A program made the translations under genes and the position numbers. 64,000 nucleotides of DNA from Caulobacter sp. FWC26. Its GTDB lineage: Bacteria; Pseudomonadota; Alphaproteobacteria; Caulobacterales; Caulobacteraceae. How positions within the stretch are numbered: position 1 is the stretch's first letter; every line of letters starts with the position of its first letter. The stretch lies in contig NZ_CP033875.1 of the NCBI RefSeq assembly GCF_002742645.2, forward strand, positions 1,466,001 to 1,530,000, read 5' to 3'. Shown piece after piece: positions 56,195 through 64,000 of the stretch. Under the pieces are notes generated by a model that saw only the letters and a program-made list of their open reading frames with translations, had not been told where the DNA came from and made no database searches.

Positions 56195-56552
56195 GCCTCA
56201 GAAATCCCGAGCCGTTGCAAAACAGTCGCCATCGAATACCTTGTCCCCTGGCCTTGCAAGGAACGACGTCGTGCCGTCAACCACCGCTCAACACGTGAAG
56301 GACCACGCCTTTTCCTGTAATGGGCGCAATTTCGTCGCCAGAGTTTGGTTCGAGCCGACTACCCAAGAGATTGTTGTTGAGCCGTATGAGGCGGGGAATC
56401 GGGTGATTTTGACCTATCCAGACGGCGCTAAGCTAATGCCTCGATGGACCGCCACGCTAGTGACAGCCTTGGACGTTCAACAAATCCTAGGTCTTGATGC
56501 CATCGAATACCTCTTGAATGACGCGGAACGAATGGTGGCGGAGTTGGCCTAG
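56193..56552 (+). CDS. Hypothetical island protein
   Basis: A 119-residue protein from ATG 56193 (MPQKSRAVAKQSP). The frame is open 47 codons further but that part is antisense to the small gene. The C-terminal part (about 40-119) looks folded: FSCNGRNFVARVWFEPTTQEIVVEPYE, then ILTYPDGAKLM and a helical end IEYLLNDAERMVAELA. No family recognised. A later start is possible. The HEPN gene follows after 67 bases on the same strand. Confidence 0.55.
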   Translation: MPQKSRAVAKQSPSNTLSPGLARNDVVPSTTAQHVKDHAFSCNGRNFVARVWFEPTTQEIVVEPYEAGNRVILTYPDGAKLMPRWTATLVTALDVQQILGLDAIEYLLNDAERMVAELA

Positions 56553-56619
56553 CCTCAGACCAAGGTGTGCTCCATCTGTTGCCAGTGATTTCCGCCTAGC
56601 TATAGGCGACGCTTCTGCG

Positions 56620-57570
56620 ATGAAACTAAACGGCGCACGCCACAGCTTAGTCCACGAGCTCTACCTGCGCACGGCGGACGAGACTTATATCGTCGCGCGG
56701 TGGTGTGGAAACGTCGGTTTAGGTACAGACTTCCTCTGGAATAGCGCGCACGCCCTAGAGAAGTACCTGAAGGCGGCACTGCTGCTGAATGGTCGCCCGA
56801 TCCGCGATTTCAATCATGACCTTGTCGAGATGTACGACGAGCTGACAGAGATCGCTGGGGAGCTGCTTCCAACACTGCTCACCCGCCCCCCGCCGTTGGA
56901 CATCGGCAGTTGGCATGAAGAAGCGCCACGCGGCTTTTTGGAACGACTGGAGCAGGCCGGTAGCCCTAGCAATCGCTACCTTTTGCTAGGCTACGACTAC
57001 CGCTACGACGACCTGCACAAGCTGGACGCTATGGCCTATGCGATACGTCGGCTGGTGATCGGCCTGGACGATCTGGTTCGCGGCGCCGATGTGACCTTCC
57101 GCGAGGTCTTGCGGGATTCAGGATATCTCGATTTCACGCCGGATATGCCGCTGAGCCGGCTGATCCGCGAGAACGGGATGTCGGAAGTCCGGCGCTCAAC
57201 GTTGAACCTCAACTTTGCCTTTGCACCGAGGTCGTTCGACCACCTGGCTGGCACCAGCCGCGCTGCGTTCGTCGAGCCCGTCATTTATCGCCGCATCTTC
57301 GAGCCGCTCTCCAGCGACAACCGAGAGATTGCGCTGGGTGGTGTGCTCGCGGCGCAATGGTTGCTCGACAACGTCTCGCTGCCTAACTCCACTCAGTCCC
57401 GCCGCAAGGAGCGCGCGGCCAGGATCGCCAAGGCAACGGGCTTGCCGTCCACACCGGTAGAGCCGGGATTGCGCAGTGAGATTGAAGCGGCAACAAAGGA
57501 AGCGATTGCCCGCCACGGCTTCGTTCTGAGCCCTGAGAACGAGTGGAAATTGGGGCCGCACTTGCCCTGA
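56620..57570 (+). CDS. HEPN-domain protein
   Basis: A 316-residue protein. The N-terminal third (about 10-95) fits the HEPN helical fold: DFLWNSAHALEKYLKAALLL, then GRPIRDFNHDLVEMYDEL, which contains an R-x6-H arrangement near the usual catalytic place. The remainder is helical with a short basic segment (QSRRKERAARIAK). HEPN proteins are often RNases in toxin or defence systems; others only bind nucleotides. No MNT-type antitoxin is seen beside it. Start at ATG 56620; earlier codons are antisense-free but lack protein-like content. Confidence 0.68.
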   Translation: MKLNGARHSLVHELYLRTADETYIVARWCGNVGLGTDFLWNSAHALEKYLKAALLLNGRPIRDFNHDLVEMYDELTEIAGELLPTLLTRPPPLDIGSWHEEAPRGFLERLEQAGSPSNRYLLLGYDYRYDDLHKLDAMAYAIRRLVIGLDDLVRGADVTFREVLRDSGYLDFTPDMPLSRLIRENGMSEVRRSTLNLNFAFAPRSFDHLAGTSRAAFVEPVIYRRIFEPLSSDNREIALGGVLAAQWLLDNVSLPNSTQSRRKERAARIAKATGLPSTPVEPGLRSEIEAATKEAIARHGFVLSPENEWKLGPHLP

Positions 57571-57829
57571 GGCCAATTACACGCCATTTTAATGGTAGGC
57601 CGATATGATCGGTCCAGGAGATTAAGCTTTATCCTAATCCGCGCCCGAGCCGCTTTGCGGTGCAAGCGCACGTCGAGAAGCGGATACCTGGTAGGTGATG
57701 CAATCGGCGTAGGCGACGGTCATTCGTGACCCGCTTCTCCGGGTAGCTTCAGGCTCGACCTGAGGGACCTAGGGGATGTTGAGGTTGGCTAGCCCAACTA
57801 ACCGGCTGGAGAGGAAGATAAAGCGGCCT
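57571..57829. other. Intergenic stretch in the island
   Basis: No gene recognised. It contains a few short palindromes such as GTTGG-CTAGC-CCAAC near 57783-57797, with no assigned role. Base composition is mixed. Confidence 0.45.
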
Positions 57830-57866
57830 TTAAAGGACGGGCAGCGATGCTCGTCCTTTAATTTTT
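57830..57866. terminator. Intrinsic terminator between convergent island genes
   Basis: A perfect 10-bp stem TTAAAGGACG / CGTCCTTTAA with a 12-base loop, followed on the plus strand by TTTTT. It abuts the stop of the minus-strand gene at 57866, so it can stop both that gene and transcripts from the HEPN side. Confidence 0.8.
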
Positions 57867-58837
57867 CAGGCCTCGCGCACGTAGTCGTCGGGATAGACAT
57901 TAGCGTGCGATCCGCTGAACGCCTTAGGCCCAGCCTCGGCGCAGTCGAAGATCTGGTTGGCCAGTAGCTTGCCATCGGTCCATTGAACGTCGTGTTGAAA
58001 GCCCTCGGGAATGGGCGTCCCGAACCTGAAAAGGCTCTCGAGCTTCTGCCTCAGGATAGGAACGTCCGGCGTCTCCGACGGCAACTCCCACACGCGACCA
58101 TGCTGGCCATACTCGGACTTGGCGAACACCAATCCACGATCGTCGTAGGCGAATGATTTGTTCCGGCCTTGGGTTCGTTTGTAAAACTCTTCCAATTCCT
58201 CAAACTTGAACCGGCGAGTTTCGACGACCGCTTCTATATCGGAAGCCGTGTTGGTCGGGTTATCGAGCCACGCGCGATAGTGAGCCGCCAGGCGGTCGCC
58301 GCCGGCATGATAATTACGACCTGGGAGCATTAGGGCATCGTCGTTTCTGCGCGCCTGAAGCCGGAGATGCAGGCTCATCATCTCAGGAGAATCAGCCGCC
58401 GCTAAAGCCTGCTTGATCAGCGTCAGGAGGGTTTCTGGATAGTGCCGCCAGTGACGACCACCAGGCCATTCCCAACGATCGTCCGCGAGCTTCATCGGCA
58501 AGACGGAGTGGCCGAACGCATCAAGGAGTCTGCCTGCCGATGGATCATCGACATACGCCAGCACCGCCCGGTTTGGCTCCGGCACGGCCTTTCCTTCGGG
58601 AGAGCGGCGGTGTTTGGCGAACTCGAAGGCTGCACGCATCGACTCGATGATCGCCGTGTCTTGAGCATAGAGACCCCCATCCTTTTCGGCGAACGGTCGG
58701 CAAACAGCCCGCCAAGGGGGGGTCTGCTTTTCGATCGCCCCGACCACGGAAGCGGCCAACGCGCCGGACACGCCAGTGACAATGACTAGCGGAGCGACGG
58801 TGTCGATGCGTTCGTTGTTGCTGCGACGCCCGCTCAT
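57866..58837 (-). CDS. Unknown island protein B of a coupled pair
   Basis: A 323-residue soluble protein with no recognised family. Visible features are an N-terminal hydrophobic stretch (APLVIVTGVSGALAASVVGAI), a Trp/His-rich patch (WEWPGGRHWRHYPE) and a C-terminal region rich in aromatic and acidic residues (ANQIFDCAEAGPKAF). Its ATG overlaps the stop of gene A by one base (TGATG), so the pair is translated together. Function cannot be assigned. Confidence 0.7.
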   Translation of the reverse strand: MSGRRSNNERIDTVAPLVIVTGVSGALAASVVGAIEKQTPPWRAVCRPFAEKDGGLYAQDTAIIESMRAAFEFAKHRRSPEGKAVPEPNRAVLAYVDDPSAGRLLDAFGHSVLPMKLADDRWEWPGGRHWRHYPETLLTLIKQALAAADSPEMMSLHLRLQARRNDDALMLPGRNYHAGGDRLAAHYRAWLDNPTNTASDIEAVVETRRFKFEELEEFYKRTQGRNKSFAYDDRGLVFAKSEYGQHGRVWELPSETPDVPILRQKLESLFRFGTPIPEGFQHDVQWTDGKLLANQIFDCAEAGPKAFSGSHANVYPDDYVREA

Positions 58838-59535
58838 CAGGGCCTTTTCAACAGCAGCGCAGCGATGTCGGCCGGAATAACAAAGCGGGAAAGATAGTTT
58901 GGATCTTGAGCCGCCAGAAGCCGCGCCAAGGCGCTGGAGCTTTGCCCCCGCGAGAAGGTCTTCGGGTCGAGCTTGCAGGCTTCACACCAAGCCAAGAAGC
59001 CCTTCCACAAAGCATCCTTGTCCTCGGGGCTAGCGTTTTTAAGAGCTAGCCCAGGCCTGCGGTATTCCTCTGCGATAGCTAAAAAGCCAGGTCGAACCAG
59101 CTCGTGGGAATGAAACCGAGCGTAGCGGAACGGCGGCGCAGAACGAACCGCCACGACTTCGTTGGCCTCGGTGCGCAGACAGAATGCAATTTGGACCGAC
59201 GTCGGCAGGCCGTCGAATGCGCTGCTGTGCGACCTCACCGCAGCCTGGGTTTCGTTGATCGTTCGCTCGATTTCAGGACTGCGACTAGCCGGAACGACGG
59301 CCTCGCGACCGCGCGTCTCTGCCGGCGCGACGACCTTCAAACGGTCGATCGCCAGGGCGATGGCCTGAACAAGCGTACCGCCCTCGTCACGGATCGCTTT
59401 GATCAGCTCCGGATGGAGCTGGCCGAAGCGCGAGAGCAGCAGCGGCTTTTCGGGATTATCGGCGTAGTAGGCCTCGACGACCTCTACCACCTTTTCCACG
59501 ATTTCCTGCTTCATCGTCTCGGTTGCCCCGATCAT
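58837..59535 (-). CDS. Unknown island protein A of a coupled pair
   Basis: A 232-residue soluble protein; a start at MKQEIVEK (59514) seven codons later is equally possible. The N-terminal 65 residues (IVEKVVEVVEAYYADN, then PLLLSRFGQLHPELIKAI) look like a small winged-helix and are weakly reminiscent of OST-HTH/LOTUS domains. The C-terminal part (about 150-232) is helical, with WKGFLAWCEACKLDPKTF and SALARLLAAQDPNYLSRF. Coupled to gene B. Function unknown; the location suggests an accessory or defence role by inference only. Confidence 0.7.
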   Translation of the reverse strand: MIGATETMKQEIVEKVVEVVEAYYADNPEKPLLLSRFGQLHPELIKAIRDEGGTLVQAIALAIDRLKVVAPAETRGREAVVPASRSPEIERTINETQAAVRSHSSAFDGLPTSVQIAFCLRTEANEVVAVRSAPPFRYARFHSHELVRPGFLAIAEEYRRPGLALKNASPEDKDALWKGFLAWCEACKLDPKTFSRGQSSSALARLLAAQDPNYLSRFVIPADIAALLLKRP

Positions 59536-59673
59536 TGCTCAACTGGACTTCGATCCCACGACGGCACTCTCCGCTCAAGGGCGTCGCTTACCGGGAAAGC
59601 ATTTCGGTCACGAAAATAATGAGCGAAGCGCGTGGCTCGCCAGCAATATGCGCGCATTTCCCGTGATAGCTTA

Positions 59674-60345
59674 TCACCGAGAGCGTCCATTAGACGAGGA
59701 ACGCTCTAGTCTCATATTCTTAGGAGGCGTCGTTCTGCCGTTGCCAGTGGGAGCGACCGGCAACGACAATTCTCTCCACCGCTCTGGATCGGCGACTGAC
59801 AGCAGGCGCTCGCCTGCCGACCACATGTCACGGCGGAGCACGTGCGCCGCTCTTCTTTCCGGCCAGGCCCAGCCAGCGGGCGCGGCATTTACGATCAAGG
59901 TGGATGCACTTGCATACAGCACCGCGCCACCGACGACGCCAATAGTCGCCGCCTGAACAAGCCGCCAGTTCTGCAGGCTGGCCAGCCGCGCACGATCAAT
60001 CCACCCGTTGAGATCGCGGGCGGCGCGCTGAAGCGCTTCTTGAGCTTGATGAACCGCTTCTCGATCCTGCCGCCGGACCTCATCGCCAGCCGCCGCGACC
60101 TGCCGCGCGATCTCCGCCGGGCTCATGGTGAGGGTAGGACTCGCCACCAGCTTTCCCAATCGACCGACTGCGATTGACACGCTCTTGGCGATCTCGCCCA
60201 ACGTCTCGCTGTAGTCTGGCACCGACGCTCGTTCGGCGGCTAGCCCTGCCAGAGCGACATTCAGCAAGGCCACCTCCCGCCGCAACGCCTCGAACGCCAC
60301 CGCCGCCGGATCTACCGGCGCTTCTGATCCGATGTTCTGATCCAT
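59674..60345 (-). CDS. DUF6118-type membrane protein of conjugative elements
   Basis: A 223-residue protein from ATG 60345 (MDQNIGSEAPVDPAAVAFEALRR-type start). A long helical, probably coiled-coil region (about 15-135) precedes one membrane helix (LVQAATIGVVGGAVLYASAS, about 143-162) and a cytoplasmic or periplasmic tail with WPERRAAHVLRRDMWSAGER. This is the layout of DUF6118 proteins found next to traA on alphaproteobacterial plasmids and integrative elements. It ends the relaxase operon, 16 bases after traA. Confidence 0.78.
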   Translation of the reverse strand: MDQNIGSEAPVDPAAVAFEALRREVALLNVALAGLAAERASVPDYSETLGEIAKSVSIAVGRLGKLVASPTLTMSPAEIARQVAAAGDEVRRQDREAVHQAQEALQRAARDLNGWIDRARLASLQNWRLVQAATIGVVGGAVLYASASTLIVNAAPAGWAWPERRAAHVLRRDMWSAGERLLSVADPERWRELSLPVAPTGNGRTTPPKNMRLERSSSNGRSR

Positions 60346-60361
60346 CACGTCCTCCTGCCTT

Positions 60362-63220
60362 TCAGATGCCAAGTCCCCGGCCGCGCCCGATGCCGAGGTA
60401 GTCCGAGAGCCCCTGGCCCACGCTCCGCCCAATCTCTGCGGGGAGCCCAAGCTCGGGCCGGCGGGTGCGCAGCAACGACTCCACCTGCGGATCGCGCTCC
60501 AGGCTCTTGGCCATGGCGCCCATGCGGTCCTTGACCTGACCGGCGCCGGTCATGTCGCCCGCGCGGTGCAAGGCCGTGCGCTGGCGCTCCAAACCCTGCC
60601 AACGCTCGACGAAGCGGTCGGCGCGTAAACGCGGATCGGCGCGAACCTCGGCCTCAAGCTGAAGGACTCGGATCGCTCTTTGGGTGCGGCCCGACGCTGT
60701 CTCGCCGGCCAAGGCCGGATCACGGACATAGGCCCCCTCCAGATCCTTGGCGGCGTGCGGACCGATCTTCCCCATCGCCTCGCGCGCCTGCTCCAGTGCC
60801 TGCCGCTGATGGGCGAGCACCGGCAAGCCGCGGTCGTTCATGCGCATGACGTCGCCCGCGGCGCGGGCATGGCGCTCGATCGCCTGGCGCTGCGCAAGCT
60901 GGGCATCATCACGCGCCGGCGCCGCCGGCTGATGCGCGGGACTGGCCGGCTTGAACCCTGCGAACATGCCGCGCTCGCGCTGCTGCGGCTCCTTGGGCCG
61001 CATCGACGGCGGCACACGGATGTCGCGTCGCTCAGCGAAGTCGCTGGCCATGTCCTTGGCCCGCTCACGCGACAGGACGCGGGTCAGCTTGCCCAGATCT
61101 TCGAACTCGTCGCGTCCGTAGTGAAGTTGCACGCTGTCGCGGTGCCGCGACAGGGCGACATAGGCGCCATGACGATCCATCCCCGGCGTCGCCAGCACAT
61201 GGGTCCGATCGACCGTGACGCCCTGACTCTTATGGATGGTGGCCGCATAGCCATGATCGACTTGGGCGTAGTCCTTCAAGTCGAAGGCGACGGATCGCTC
61301 GGCGTCGAGCCGCACGGTCATCTGGGTGGGCGAGACCTGCTCGATCTCGCCGAGCATGCCGTTCTTCACCCCGAGCCCACGATCGTTCTTCAGAAACATC
61401 AGCCGATCGCCGACCGCAAACTTGCGCTCGCCGCGCTCGGCATTGACCGTCACGTCCTCGCCCAAGGCGCTGGCCTGACGCAGCCGCCCGCGCGCGGTCA
61501 GATTGAGATCGCGCACCTCGTCGTTGGTGTGCGTCAGGATGATCCGGCTCTTGCCGGGCTCGGCGATCCGCTCGCGATCCCAACGCTCGACCAGATCCTC
61601 GCGCGCCTGATCGCGGGTCTCGGCCGCGTGGACCATGCCGTGCGCCTCGTAGGCCGCTAGCGCCTCGCCCGTCCGGCCGGTGGCCAGATGCCTGGTGGCG
61701 TCGCGCTGCCACTCTTCATATTGCCGGCGAACCTGAGTGATCTCCACGTGCGAATGACGCTCGGCGATCGACCGGAATGCCGCGCCGGCCTCGATGGCCT
61801 GGAGTTGCTCGGGATCGCCGACCAAAACCACCTTGGCCCCAGCCTTCTCGGCGGCCGACAACAGCCGCTCCATCTGCCGCGAGCCGATCATCCCGGCCTC
61901 GTCGATCACCAACACGTCGCGGGCGTCCAGCAGCTCGCGGCCCTGCGCCCACTGGTGCTCCAGACTGGCGATGGTGCGCGACGCGATGCCTGATCCGCCC
62001 TCCAGGTTCTCGGCGGCGATGCCCGACAAGGCCAGGCCCTGGACGCGATAGCCGGCGTCCTCCCAAGCCTCCCGCGCCACGCCCAGCAGCGCCGACTTGC
62101 CCGTGCCCGCATAGCCAACCACCACGCCCAGATCGCGGGCCTGGGTGACGTGCTCGAACGCTGCCTTCTGCTCACCGGATAAGACGAGACCGCGCTGTTC
62201 GGCGCGCGCCAGGGCGCGGCGTTGATCCAGTTCGCTGACCCGGTGCGCCCGACGCTCGGCCATCACGGCGGAGGCACGATGTAGGCGGTCCTCGACCGCG
62301 ATCATCTCGCGGCTGGTGAACCTATCCTGGCCGCGTCTGTCCTGGCCCAGAGCGAGAAGTTCGGGCGAAGCCTGCACCGCGCCAATGGCCCGGTCGAACT
62401 GCTCCTTCCCGTCCGAATGGCGGTGAATGAACATCGCCAGATCGCGGCGGGTGAAGGTCGCCTGCTGCTTGGTGATGGCGTCCAGGGCGATGCGGGGATC
62501 GGCGATGATCCGCTCGCCGTTGGCGCGCGCGATCTCGTGGTGTTCGTCGAGCCGATCGGCCTCCAGGCCCTCGTCGGCTCTACGTCCGGCGGCCGGTCCG
62601 ATCTTGTTCTGCGGCTCAAGGTCGATGCCCTGATCTTCCAGGCTGCGATGATCGATCCGCGCATCGATGTCGAGCTGCGCCAGCCGCTCGTTGACGTGGT
62701 CAGCCCAGGCCTCGCGCCAGTGCTCGACCAGTTCGGTCCGGTTCCAGTCGCGGACCTTGGCGCCGAACCCGTCCTCGCCGACCTCCCGCATCGACAGCAT
62801 GACGTGGGCGTGGGGCTTGGCCAGGCCGTCCGGTCCGATGTCCCAATGCACATTGAGGTCGGCGACCATGCCGCGATCGACCATCTCGCGCTGCACGAAG
62901 TCGCGGGCCAGCTCGATGCCTTGGGCCTGGTCCATCTCGCGGGGGATGGCGAACTCGACCTCGCGAGACAGCTGGGCGTCCTTGCGCTTCTCGCCGGCCT
63001 CGACCGTGTTCCAAAGCGCCGCGCGGTCGGACAGATGCTCGGGCGCGCCATCCGGCAGCATGACCTCGGAATGGACGACGCCGGACTTGTTGGTGAAGTC
63101 GTGGTCGCGATCCAGCCGCTCGTCGTGCAGCCGCGAGGCGGAGCGATAGGCGGCCGAGGCCACGGCGCTGGCCCCGGTGGCGCGGCTGATGACTTTGACG
63201 GAGAAGTGGTAGATCGCCAT
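60362..63220 (-). CDS. traA: Conjugative relaxase/helicase TraA (MobQ family)
   Basis: A 952-residue bifunctional protein. The MobA/MobL relaxase domain (about 1-220) has Tyr25 in SAAYRSA as likely nicking residue and a metal-binding KPHAHVMLSM motif (His137, His139). An SF1 helicase follows, with Walker A GYAGTGKS at about 369-376, Walker B LVIDEAGM and a C-terminal motif around HGYAATIHKSQGVT. A coiled C-terminal region completes it. It nicks at oriT and drives transfer. Start at MAIYHFSV; earlier codons overlap the oriT candidate. traC and traD face it across the gap. Confidence 0.95.
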   Translation of the reverse strand: MAIYHFSVKVISRATGASAVASAAYRSASRLHDERLDRDHDFTNKSGVVHSEVMLPDGAPEHLSDRAALWNTVEAGEKRKDAQLSREVEFAIPREMDQAQGIELARDFVQREMVDRGMVADLNVHWDIGPDGLAKPHAHVMLSMREVGEDGFGAKVRDWNRTELVEHWREAWADHVNERLAQLDIDARIDHRSLEDQGIDLEPQNKIGPAAGRRADEGLEADRLDEHHEIARANGERIIADPRIALDAITKQQATFTRRDLAMFIHRHSDGKEQFDRAIGAVQASPELLALGQDRRGQDRFTSREMIAVEDRLHRASAVMAERRAHRVSELDQRRALARAEQRGLVLSGEQKAAFEHVTQARDLGVVVGYAGTGKSALLGVAREAWEDAGYRVQGLALSGIAAENLEGGSGIASRTIASLEHQWAQGRELLDARDVLVIDEAGMIGSRQMERLLSAAEKAGAKVVLVGDPEQLQAIEAGAAFRSIAERHSHVEITQVRRQYEEWQRDATRHLATGRTGEALAAYEAHGMVHAAETRDQAREDLVERWDRERIAEPGKSRIILTHTNDEVRDLNLTARGRLRQASALGEDVTVNAERGERKFAVGDRLMFLKNDRGLGVKNGMLGEIEQVSPTQMTVRLDAERSVAFDLKDYAQVDHGYAATIHKSQGVTVDRTHVLATPGMDRHGAYVALSRHRDSVQLHYGRDEFEDLGKLTRVLSRERAKDMASDFAERRDIRVPPSMRPKEPQQRERGMFAGFKPASPAHQPAAPARDDAQLAQRQAIERHARAAGDVMRMNDRGLPVLAHQRQALEQAREAMGKIGPHAAKDLEGAYVRDPALAGETASGRTQRAIRVLQLEAEVRADPRLRADRFVERWQGLERQRTALHRAGDMTGAGQVKDRMGAMAKSLERDPQVESLLRTRRPELGLPAEIGRSVGQGLSDYLGIGRGRGLGI

Positions 63221-63240
63221 GGCGACAGACCACTTACCTT

Positions 63241-63285
63241 CCTGAGCGCACGTCGGCACGACGTATAAGCGCGCCCTCCAAGATT
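63241..63285. other. Candidate origin of transfer (oriT)
   Basis: A perfect inverted repeat ACGTCG-GCA-CGACGT (63250-63264) directly precedes TAAGCGCGCCCTCC (63266-63279). The latter closely matches the nic region of RSF1010/Ti-type (MobQ) oriTs, TAAGTGCGCCCT, with one difference. Hairpin plus nic immediately between divergent traA and traC genes is the expected arrangement. The nick position is inferred from the family. Confidence 0.8.
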
Positions 63286-63391
63286 AAAATCTCGGGAGGG
63301 ACCGGACTGTCTCAGTGTGTTCCACCGATCTTACAGCATTCCGAGACCGGCTGCTTTATCCTGAGTGCATCCCGCCATCATGGAGACTGCG

Positions 63392-63658
63392 ATGCGAAAA
63401 CCTCGTGACTTCGACGCCGAACTGAAGACGCTGGAAGACAAGGCAAGGACGCTCAAGGAGCGAAAGGTCAAGCAGCTCGGCGAACTGGTGATCGCCACCG
63501 GGGCCGATGCTCTGGACGTCGAGACGTTGGCGGGAGGACTGCTTGGCCTGGTCGAGACAAAGGACGCGGCCCGCAAGGCGGAGTGGCGCAAACGCGGCGC
63601 GGAGTTCTTTCGCAGCGGGAAGGCAGAACCTGCGCGCGCTGCTGGTGGCGACCAATGA
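63392..63658 (+). CDS. traC: TraC-like conjugal transfer protein
   Basis: An 88-residue basic, helical protein (MRKPRDFDAELKTLEDKARTL) of the TraC type encoded beside traA on Ti-like plasmids, where small proteins help form the relaxosome. The middle region LGELVIATGADALDVETLAGGLLG is typical. Start at ATG 63392; nine upstream codons are open but weakly supported. traD follows. Confidence 0.82.
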   Translation: MRKPRDFDAELKTLEDKARTLKERKVKQLGELVIATGADALDVETLAGGLLGLVETKDAARKAEWRKRGAEFFRSGKAEPARAAGGDQ

Positions 63659-63674
63659 CGCGGCCAGGAGGTCC

Positions 63675-63956
63675 ATGGCGACGCGACACAGGCTTGAGGC
63701 GCGGCGGGCCAGGACCGACACGCGGGCCTGGGTGATGCAGCGGCGCGAGCGGACCCATCACCTGATCGAACTCGGCGGCCTGGTGCAGAAGGCCGGCCTC
63801 GTCGATCTGACCGGCGACGATCGCGCCGCGCTCTACGGCGCGCTTCTGACCCTGGCGATGATGCTCCAAGGCGAAGACCGCGAACACACGCTCGCCCTCT
63901 GGCGTCGCGGTGGAAAGCGGGCGTTCGAGCAAGATGCTGCCAACCGCCCCGTATGA
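63675..63956 (+). CDS. traD: TraD-like conjugal transfer protein
   Basis: A 93-residue protein with the TraD family core RERTHHLIELGGLVQKAGL followed by ALYGALLTLAMML. It probably assists the relaxosome or coupling step; do not confuse it with the F-plasmid TraD coupling ATPase. The ATG at 63675 has AGGAGG three bases upstream, close but strong. The earlier open frame overlaps traC. Its stop overlaps another ATG (ATGA) at 63953. Confidence 0.8.
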   Translation: MATRHRLEARRARTDTRAWVMQRRERTHHLIELGGLVQKAGLVDLTGDDRAALYGALLTLAMMLQGEDREHTLALWRRGGKRAFEQDAANRPV

Positions 63957-64000
63957 TCGATACGGCGCTGCTTCATCCTGGTCAGGCTTCTTTTGCGGAC
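63953..64000 (+). CDS. Start of the next transfer-region gene (cut by window end)
   Basis: An ATG overlapping the traD stop by four bases opens a frame beginning MIDTALLHPGQASFAD that runs out of the window. The overlap favours a real gene. In Ti-like regions traG, the coupling ATPase, comes next, but these 16 residues do not prove it. Confidence 0.45.
   Translation, partial: MIDTALLHPGQASFAD

Overview
The window is high-GC alphaproteobacterial chromosome, almost certainly Caulobacter of the C. vibrioides/crescentus clade. It carries the divK-pleD cell-cycle pair behind a CtrA-like box, a ClpS whose substrate-gate residues fall at the positions published for C. crescentus, and the complete holdfast polysaccharide locus (hfsDABC facing hfsEFGH), which is characteristic of stalked Caulobacterales. 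Genus and locus assignments rest on recognition of the proteins, not on a database search.

Layout. 1-8473: amidase (cut by the window edge), thioesterase, DUF4287/DUF5655 protein, HIT protein, clpA-clpS (N-degron proteolysis), dinB, and a ROK sugar kinase translationally coupled to a HAD hydrolase. 9146-12749: divK-pleD and a secreted phosphatase. 12863-18208: rpmG, a DUF6265 protein, Nudix hydrolase, M20 amidohydrolase, aminotransferase and SGNH esterase. 18250-28546: rnr, topA, a proline-rich envelope protein, a TPR-methyltransferase fusion, dprA and plsY. 28825-29769: an isolated low-GC nuclease-like gene that looks acquired. 29871-39096: an inactive dihydroorotase-like gene beside pyrB, envelope proteins, ruvX, gatC-gatA and gatB. 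39175-41141: small secreted proteins, a broken glutathione S-transferase and a Sel1-repeat protein. 41184-50234: the hfs cluster (outer-membrane exporter, Wzz-like co-polymerase, kinase-like protein, polymerase, deacetylase, glycosyltransferase, flippase and initiating sugar-phosphate transferase).

From tRNA-Ser(GCT) at 50354-50444 to the window end lies a mobile island. It holds an IS21-family insertion sequence that has split a host gene; the two halves rejoin in frame once the target duplication is removed. Beyond it are a Schlafen/AlbA_2-type protein, a HEPN protein, a coupled pair of unknown genes (57866-59535), a DUF6118 protein and a MobQ relaxase/helicase (TraA). The relaxase faces traC/traD-like genes across a compact oriT-like sequence. 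The unknown genes between the IS and the transfer module are the best place here to look for a new, possibly defensive, system; that is inference from context.
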